Source of the DNA: Gymnopilus junonius
Lineage: Eukaryota; Basidiomycota; Agaricomycetes; Agaricales; Galerinaceae
Assembly: GCA_015501075.1 (NCBI GenBank)
Contig: JADNYJ010000305.1
Coordinates: 1-39,396 of the forward strand
Direction: 5' to 3'
DNA length: 39,396 nucleotides
Shown piece by piece: positions 32,215-39,396 of the stretch (positions are counted from its first letter, which is position 1; every line of letters begins with the position of its first letter). A model generated the notes under the pieces. The model was not told the origin of the DNA and did not search any database. It was given only the letters and a program-made list of their open reading frames with translations. The position numbers were made by a program, and so were the translations under genes.

Positions 32215-33425
32215 AGTTTGCTCGTGTTATATTGGGTGGTGGTAAATTGTCTTGTTTAGAGCTCTGGCCAATCGTGGAATGGTGGTGACAATTTGAGTGG
32301 GGTGGATTTTGACGCCTGTTTATATAGTCCTGGTAGAAGAATTTCAACAAGCCACAGAGAAGGGTTTTGACTATGAAGAATCGAAGGCGTCAGCGCCAAG
32401 GCGATCAGAACGTCCTGTGCTGTAAGGTTAAGTTTGCGATCAATTAAAGATGGAGTAGGAAGGGGGCCGACGATTTCAGAAGCCATTCAGGTGCCAAGAC
32501 TCGGAGTGGGTAGATGTGGGATTTCGAAATCGAAATAAAGCATCCCTTTTTTTATTTTGCTTTGTCTCTGCATCTCCAGAAGCTTAGGAAGTTGGCTGGC
32601 CCCTGAAAAAGTTAACCCCGATATCAATTTATAGGCGAAGATTGTAGGATCTGGACCAGAAAGAAACCATTGGGATAACTTGGCATGCCAAGGTTTACCG
32701 GCGGCGACAACGTGCAGTGTCCAAATACGAAGTGCAGAGGTTCACCTTTAATCAATGAGCACATGGGATGACGAGCAAGGGCTGCGCAAGTCACAGCAAA
32801 TAGTGCACATTGGGACGGCACGTCTTGGCATCGATAACCACCAAGATTCAACAAGGAGCTACAAACTCCAGAAGCAGAACTGAGATAGGAACAGACCGGC
32901 ATGATTGGGATAAAAGACGATAGGCTCGATAACGATAGGATCCTACCAGTCACTGCCCGAGGGCATCAGATCCTCGGCGAGGGTAGTAAGAGTCCGAGGT
33001 TCTTGACTCTCTGGCATAAGTTAAGTATATAGGCCAAAAATATTAAGGGTGTAAAGCACGTCAGAGGGAATGAAATTTCTCCTAGACGAGCTAAGACGAC
33101 CATGTCACCGTGGTGGCATTTTGAAAGACAAGGTAACCGATCATCGATGATCGAAGATGCAGTATACTTATATCTGGAAAAAAAAGTTATTTCATTATAC
33201 AGAAAGGATATGGTTGACAAAACCTTCAAAAAGTGAAGAGAGGAATAAAATAGCCTGTAAACAGCCTTGAAATCAAGAGACAACATCCTGCGGAGACACC
33301 GGTCAAAAACAAACAAAAATGTGACACGTCACAAATCCTACAAATGTTCATGTGACGTGACAGACGTGTTGTTTCCTCCTTCCAGAGTCATACCAAGACG
33401 CATTTACCGCAAAGTTCATGAAGAA
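32215..33425. other. Intergenic region between divergent MFS and RAP1-type genes
   Basis: About 1.2 kb holding two divergent promoters. Several short ORFs (32256-32486, 32624-32953, 32966-33316, all minus) have no supporting signal. About 33337-33365 has repeated TGACGTGACAGACGTG-like ATF/CREB-type half-sites (TGACGT), which may regulate the RAP1-type gene. No mobile element seen. Confidence 0.5.
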
Positions 33426-33481
33426 GTAAGAGCTCGATACTCTTTGTAGGGTCTGACTAACATTTTGTGCTGTTATTACAG
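33426..33481 (+). other. Probable 5' UTR intron of the RAP1-type gene
   Basis: GTAAGA at 33426, a CTGACTAAC branch-like sequence at about 33452-33460 and TTATTACAG ending at 33481, five bases before the start codon. An upstream ATG at 33418 would, after splicing, read eight codons and stop just past the main start, forming a small overlapping uORF. This depends on where transcription starts. Confidence 0.55.
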
Positions 33482-33486
33482 TTCTA

Positions 33487-36400
33487 ATGGCTCGCAATGA
33501 CTTTACTGCTAGTGACGATGATCATCTGATAGAATACATCGCCCAGCAGAACCCGGACTCTCGAGGACGGATGGGAAATAACCTTTATAAAAATCTCGAA
33601 GAAAATGTATGTTATACTCGAGCTTTCCTCATTATTTTTCTTAAACACACCTATAGATTGGAAACAGATGGCCGTGGTCAGGGAATCACACATGGCAATC
33701 CTGGCGCGAGAGGTATAAGAAGAACCATCCGTGGTTCGACTATCATGTCAAAAAACATCTGAAGAAACGTCAGAAATTGGCGCGGGATCTGAGGAAGGAA
33801 GAGGAGGAGGGAGAGGGAGAGGAACAAGCTGACCAACGCACAAACAACAGGTCTGATACCAAACTCAAGTCAAAGCCCAAGCCGACGAGTGTCAAAGAGG
33901 AACAGCCCAAGATCAAGGTCGAGAAACCGAAGACGGAGCTTGATTCTGTAGTCGCTCGACATGATGAAGTGGTGACGAAGCCGTTCAAGGCAGCCGCTGG
34001 TTTGAGCGAAGAACCACAGTTCAAGACAGCCCTCAGGGCAGACAGGGTCAAGAATATCCCTTCGAAGCCTCAGGCAAAAGTCCGAGAGGAACCGCATCGT
34101 GCAACCTCTGTAAAGCCTCTCACATGGAGGAGATTCCTGACAGTGAAGGCATTTCACCCGAGGCGACAGGTGACTCTGACGACCTCATGCTAGAACTGTT
34201 TGGACCGTCCGATGGCGAAGAAGAGTGCGTATTTTTTCCAAATAAAATTCCCTGCGTATCCTAATCCGACTATCTATTTCTAGGCCACAGCAACCCAAGT
34301 CGCCATCCAAGGTCCCTGCTTTGAATGGCTCACCATCTGCGCCCAAGCCGAGTTTTTCTTCCGAACATTTCTCTCAATTATTCCCGCTTCGTTCATCTGG
34401 CTCGACATCGCAACATCCGTCCCAAGGACCCACCCCTCCAAAATCCAACGCTGAGCAGTCCGCCATCGAGGAGTCCCAGCCACCTTCTCCGTCATACCTG
34501 TATCGACGATGGACGCCGCCAGAACCTGGCCAGCGTCGCGTCCACGAAAGTCATCAACCTACACCTCCACCCAAGAAAGCAAAACCAAAGCCGAAGAAGA
34601 AGCCAGAAAGGAACATTTTCGAATCGTCGTCTCCTACACCGCCACCTCCCATAATGAATGTGAATGATGCTGCTCAGAAGGAGTTTGTGTTTGTAGTCGA
34701 GGGCCCGCCTCAGCCGAGTTGAAACGGCCACGTCAGGTGCAGAGGGATTCCGACTCGGATGAAGGGAGGAAGTGGCCACCGAAGAGGAGCAAGACGAATG
34801 CGGGTAATGATGAGGTTACGAAGTCTATCCAAGCTCGAAACCAGGATGTGGACGTAGCTATAAACCTTCCATTGGAACAATCTGTCTTCCTGCCAGCACC
34901 TAACTTCAGATTTGTGCCTGCCGTCATTGCCCAATCTGCAAATCAAGCGTCGCAACAAAAGCCTCAACAACCTCGGCAGCGACCTGAATCTCGTCCAGTA
35001 CAACAACAGGTCAATGCGGTTGCATCATCTTCCAAAGTGAAACTTCCAGACAAGATTCTTGCTCGAGACTCGAAGCCCTTCATTTCCGAGCAACACCAGC
35101 GCCAAGGAGAGGAGCGAGTTCCAGCTCCCGCCCTTGCTCCAGCTCGTACTTCCGGGGCTGAAAATGGACCTTCGGGCGATGATAGGATCGCCGGACATAA
35201 GGCGCCAATCCCAGTTCCAGCTGGTCATGATCTTGGCCAAGTCCAAGGGCGATCAAAGGTAGAGGTGTACAATCGGACGACTACTACTGCAGCCATTACG
35301 ATTACGAACGCCAAGGATAAGGACAAGAGCCAAGATCATGCCAAGGAACGACCGAAAGTCGATCAAGGCAAATTACATTCTATTACCCATGAGCACACCC
35401 GTCCGGTTGAAAATGGACAACATCCCGAGGGTGTTATCTTCACTGTTAATCTTGATGGCCCCTCCAATGGTGCCTCTATTGCTAATCCAAATCTTGTTCC
35501 GGCTCCAACCCCAGTTTCTACCACCAATGCCCCCCCTTCCGCTCCAATCGTCCTGAACGTTGCTCAACCCGCTGCCATACCAGCAGCCAAGGTTTTTCCT
35601 ACTGGTGGTGTCACTAAAGGTAACGGTCACGCGTTACCCTCTAAACCTGTTCAGGCAAACGACCCGTTCATTTCTACATCTACAAATGCGACACCAAAAC
35701 CAAAGGTACAACGAACGGCCGCAGTTCCTGAGACCGATACTGACAAATTCAAGGCTCGTGCTTCAGATCAGCCACAGCAAGGAGGAAACGAGCAGCCTGA
35801 ACATGAGCGTGCTTACGCCCTCGAGCCCAAGCCGCCTCGCAAGATTGACCTGCACAGGCAAAGTTTCGCTAAGGCGAAAACGAAGCATTCTCGTGCGAGC
35901 GCGTCTTTGAGTTCTTCCGTCAACAGGCCTAATTCTGCCTTGTCACGTCGGGAGTCGTTGCTGAGCACCCATTCGCGTAGTTCGACTACTACTACTACTG
36001 CCTCCTCGGCAAATTCTCTCAATCTCATCAAAGCCAAACTTTCCAAGTTCAAATCAGGCCTCTCATCTTCTACCGCCTCTCGTCGCCGCTCATCTATGCT
36101 TTCCATCGCCCAGCTCAACCCAGATGAACGTCCAAAATTCGCTGAAGTGGCCGCGATGGAGGTTTCAGAAGTGTTACAGGATTTGGCGGATACTTATGGT
36201 GTCTCCGCCAAGATTGCGATGAAAACGTATATTAACACGGGCAATTTGCAGTATACGGAAGCTGTCCTTCAGAATTTTTATACGAATTTGGCTGCTGCTG
36301 AGAAGGATGTTTATGCTAGGTTACCGGAGTTGCTCAAGGTCAATCGGAGGAATGAAGAGGATGATCATGCAGATGAAGAGGAGGAAATACCAGAGGGTTT

Positions 36401-37346
36401 ACTACCGGATTCGCACCGGTCTTCACCTAGCAAAGAACCTCGAGAGAATGAGCGGACTCCACAACGCCAGCCCCGCCCCTCAGGCTCGACTTCAGCGTCA
36501 CCTAAACGTCCTCGAACGAGTATGATGTCCATCAAGCCTCTCCTCGCAGTGGATGAAGATCTCCCTTTGTCGGATTACTCACCGCCCAACTCTTCCAGAG
36601 CTGGTCAGTTCGCTCGGCTAACAAAGCAGGGGCGGAAGGAGGAGGCATTAGAGAGGGAGAAGAGGAGGGCGAGTGGGATTCATATCTCATCGACGCAGGC
36701 TGAGGCTCCTTCTGAGATGCATGAAGGAGGACGGCGGTCTTCTCCTCCGCCAGGCTATGCGTTGGAGGACAGGGCTGAAGATGCATCGCCCTCACCTCAT
36801 GATCGGCGAGTGGATAGTGTTGCTATGCAAACGGAGCTAGCGCCGGAAGTTCGTCACGATGAGGCTGAACCGGCTGTTCCAGTGCAGAGCATGTACATGC
36901 AGTCGGACGATGATGACATGTATGCTCACACCGACGATGAGTTTGCCCAACAAATGGGGGCTGGCGTCGGCAACGATGAAGACGAAGTCGTTGTCGAGGC
37001 TGAAGGAAAGTCTAGTCCTATCAAGGATCGTCCTGTAGAAAGCGCAAATGAAGGTGTCAGAGAAGATAGGATGGACATCTCCCCTCTACGCGTGAACTCC
37101 GAGCCTGAAGCACCCCCGCCCAGGGATATCCACGAGGTCATCGACGAACTTGAGAATGCGAACCCTAAACTCGCCAAACGGCATCGTGCATTGGCTTTCA
37201 ATGTTACGCAGGAGAATGTAGACAAGATGAGGGAGTTTGAGGCCGCGAATGATCCAAAGGAGCTTATGTTATTGTCAATCAAATGGGCCAAAGAATTTCT
37301 GAGGGATCATGTTGCGATTGGCAAGAATTCGGGTTCGCCTGAATAG
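33487..37346 (+). CDS. RAP1: RAP1-type telomere-binding protein (Myb domain), two frame breaks
   Basis: Exons 33487-33606, 33657-34224 and 34284-37346 (3751 nt; 3753 with two missing bases, 1250 aa). The Myb domain (residues ~6-72) has FTASDDDHLIEYIA, GRMGNNLYKNLEEN, WPWSGNHTWQSWRERYKKN and FDYHVKKHLKK, a close match to the RAP1/TERF2IP Myb pattern. A basic/acidic region, a P-rich region with KKAKPKPKKKPE, and long disordered S/P/Q segments follow. At about residue 840-900 a helical segment (VSEVLQDLADTYGVSAKIAM...TEAVLQNFYTNL) may be the RAP1 C-terminal protein-interaction domain. The last ~70 residues are also helical. No BRCT domain precedes the Myb. Frame changes occur near 34112-34115 and 34708-34716; flanking frames are clean, and no GT-AG intron of realistic size explains them. 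The role in shelterin-like telomere protection is inferred from the family. Confidence 0.82.
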
Positions 37347-38302
37347 AATATTGGAAAAGCAAATCTTGGCCGAGCCACAGGGAGTGAAAGACCGTGTGAT
37401 GGCCCGAGCTCCAAGATTTACTTTTGGTTGCAAAATTGAATGTGGCTTTTTAACGTTTTAATCGTCTTTCTACTATAAATTCTACTTATTTTACTTCTCA
37501 TGTTGCGTAGGTTGACTACCAATTTAGGGTATTCTAAAATATACCCATTCACGGTGTTCAGTCTGATGCTGGTGTCCTGGTCGTTGTCCTTCAGAGTGAA
37601 TCCAGGTGGGAATCGCTATGAAAGCGCCTATTAAGTTAGAGATGCTTCACTCACCGAAATCGGTTATGAACAGGACTATAACAATAATGTAAACTTGCCG
37701 GCATTCCACTCCTATGCTACTATCTAGCCGACGCTTTAGCTAATTATTGGCTAACTTTTATAGGTGCTTATGTTGACCTATGAGTACCCTTTACACGTTC
37801 TCTAAAAATCTGGCTTAAATAGAATACAACACCCTTGTTCAGCATCTAATCCAGAGTCCGTTATCCCAATCAGGGTAGAAATTATATCAAGGAGCCTTGT
37901 TTTTTGTACACGCAGCTGATTTACTGGTTGAGAATGTAACACGACTTTCCAAAATCGATAACAATGTCATTGGAATCCTTTAAAGTCGGCCTTCTTCCTG
38001 TTTTCAACTCGGGTCCTAAATCGTGCCACTCCCGAGCTTTCCCTTACTTTCCATATTTTCTTCAGGGTGGCACCTGTGGACGAGGTTTTGCATCACTAAG
38101 CAGGTAAACAAACCAATCCCATCAAGCTTTACAAATGATGATTCCTGTGCTGACTTGGACTTTGATTAAACAGGCTGTCCGGAGCGTGAACCTTTTACTG
38201 GCACCTTCTGTCAGTATTTATTAGCCTCACCGGTCCCTCTTCTAAGGTCCTCCTCATATAGTGACATTTTAGCAAACACGCCAATCAGACCGCAAGATTG
38301 TG
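37347..38302. other. Intergenic region before the F-box pseudogene
   Basis: About 950 bp, AT-rich, without accepted coding frames, repeats or RNA genes. The last ~200 bp would be the promoter of the F-box copy. Confidence 0.5.
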
Positions 38303-39396
38303 ATGGATCCTACTAGACGTGATTTTACGACCCGACTACCTGGAGAAATACTCTCCAGCACCTTTGAACTTGATATCCCAGACATCTCATTCTTGTTTGA
38401 CCCCGAGCGATACGGAGTCTCCTTTCCATCGTATGATCTCCGTGAAAGAGCCACGACATCGTTGCGGGTAGGCCATATATGTCGGCACTGGAGGCATATC
38501 GCACAGTTGACTCCTAAATTGTGGTGTTTCGTTTTTATCAGGCTTGACTCCCCACACGTTGGAACAGCTATCAAGTTTGCCAGAGAATGCATTGATAGGT
38601 CATGTTCCTTGACTCTGACAATTCATGTGTGCATAGACAACTCTGCGCAATATAGAGTGGCACCTCTTGGTTCCTCTACAAATGCCTTGAACAAGGTCAG
38701 CGACATCATTCGACAATGTTGCGCCCATTGTCATTCTCTCAATATCTCATGGCTTCCACCTTCCACCTTCCCTCTTTTAATTGGGAATTCCCCATGCCAG
38801 CTCTTCATTCCCTGCGACTTCAAGGCGATCGCCGGGAGGCTGTTCCTGGTAATACCCACTTGGACTTTACCCTGTCCCTAAATCTCGTCGACGTCATTCT
38901 AGCCAATCTCAGCTTGGACTCAGTGCATCTCAACTGGCAAAATGTCAGAGCGATCAGTGTCGCAGATTTCGACATCATCAAAATTGCTGCACTCCTCATA
39001 CGAGCCCCAAACGTCAAGACTTTGACTTACTTGGATGGAAATGAAGGGATTCCTACTCCTATTGACAATATTATCCATCATGGTGTTGAAGAATTTCACC
39101 TCCAGCTTGCAAACTTCGGATACGGAATCATAGATTACTTTTTGGACACTATCAGCTTTCCATCCCTGCAGAGTCTCTATTGATGTTCACTACTATACAC
39201 AGGCTTCCAAGCCATGCACTTTCTGGCTTCATCCAGTGTTCTGAAGAGCATCTGAAGAAACTTACATTTAACCTTACCAGCTTTCCTAGTCCCAGAAGAA
39301 TGATTTCCTTCTTGTGGGACATTCCTTCATTGGAGACACTCTACCTTTCACCCCATGAGCATTGTTATTTCAAGCCACACAGATTTTTCAAGCATC
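38303..39396 (+). pseudogene. Broken paralogue of the 11536-13161 F-box gene, cut by window edge
   Basis: Starts MDPTRRDFTTRLPGEILSS and aligns along its whole visible length to the F-box protein at 11536-13161 (about two thirds identical by eye: RWRHIAQ/HWRHIAQ, LDSPHIATAI/LDSPHVGTAI, SLNISWLP in both). The frame is lost at about 38786-38793, where one base is missing relative to the intact gene, and resumes as MPALHSLRLQGD. It is lost again at 39171-39180, where about 5 extra bases are present relative to the intact gene, and resumes as TIHRLPSHALSGFIQ and DIPSLETLYLSPHEH to the edge. The second change is not a homopolymer slip and looks like a real mutation. The intact copy is on the opposite strand about 25 kb away, suggesting a local inverted duplication. 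Confidence 0.8.

Noticed and set aside
34101..34140. 34-nt GTAAAG...GACAG intron to explain the RAP1 frame change
   Set aside because: Too short, and the resulting join gives an immediate stop codon.
34708..34720. Programmed ribosomal frameshift in the RAP1-type gene
   Set aside because: No slippery heptamer or convincing downstream structure is visible, and similar breaks occur in unrelated genes.

Overview
The window is nuclear DNA from a filamentous basidiomycete, most likely an Agaricomycete (mushroom-forming fungus). The evidence is many 49-84 nt GT-AG introns, agaric-type F-box/LRR proteins, a multi-intron arabinofuranosidase with a fungal CBM1, and a basidiomycete-type MFS transporter. 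There are no bacterial operons, rRNA genes or CRISPR arrays. I found no intact tRNA gene.

Layout. 1-2655 (-): 5' part of a large hypothetical protein that runs off the left edge. 4509-8368 (+): secreted GH51 alpha-L-arabinofuranosidase with a C-terminal CBM1, in 30 exons, including a 3-nt microexon and three GC-AG introns. 8557-9942 (-): NAD(P)-dependent epimerase-like SDR with two single-base frame breaks. 10800-11275 (+): decayed FG-GAP/VCBS-repeat (PVL lectin-like) propeller. 11536-13161 (-): F-box/LRR-like protein with an acidic tail. 13714-14707: a complete 978-bp non-autonomous DNA transposon with 33-bp terminal inverted repeats and an 8-bp target-site duplication; it contains subterminal repeats, a tRNA-like Pol III promoter relic and a 100-codon ORF. 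15749-17923 (+) and 19050-20212 (+): two lineage-type hypothetical proteins. 20638-22348 (+): membrane-anchored beta-helix protein with TSNG repeats. 22630-25145 (-): mitochondrial SUV3 RNA helicase. 26040-27537 (+): second F-box protein, with frame breaks. 27763-28919 (+): two-TM membrane protein. 29246-32214 (-): DHA2-type MFS transporter in 20 exons. 33487-37346 (+): RAP1-type Myb telomere protein, 1250 codons once two frame breaks are allowed for. 38303-39396 (+): broken paralogue of the 11536-13161 F-box gene, cut by the right edge.

Functionally the window mixes conserved housekeeping genes (SUV3 for mitochondrial RNA turnover, RAP1 for telomeres, a vacuolar/plasma-membrane-type transporter) with accessory genes (plant-wall arabinan/arabinoxylan degradation, F-box expansion, lectin relic, transposon). 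There is no evidence of a single pathway cluster.

I derived the gene models by reading splice sites. For seven multi-exon models (GH51, the 643-aa and 324-aa genes, SUV3, the 368-aa membrane protein, MFS and the single-exon F-box) the summed exon lengths are exact multiples of three. For SDR, the beta-helix gene, F-box 2 and RAP1 the sum becomes a multiple of three only after correcting one or two single-base indels. Similar indels recur in otherwise healthy genes, including the probably essential RAP1, so assembly error is as likely as pseudogenisation. The strongest novelties are the 3-nt microexon with three GC-AG introns in one gene, and the intact 978-bp element with its unusual same-orientation subterminal repeats.
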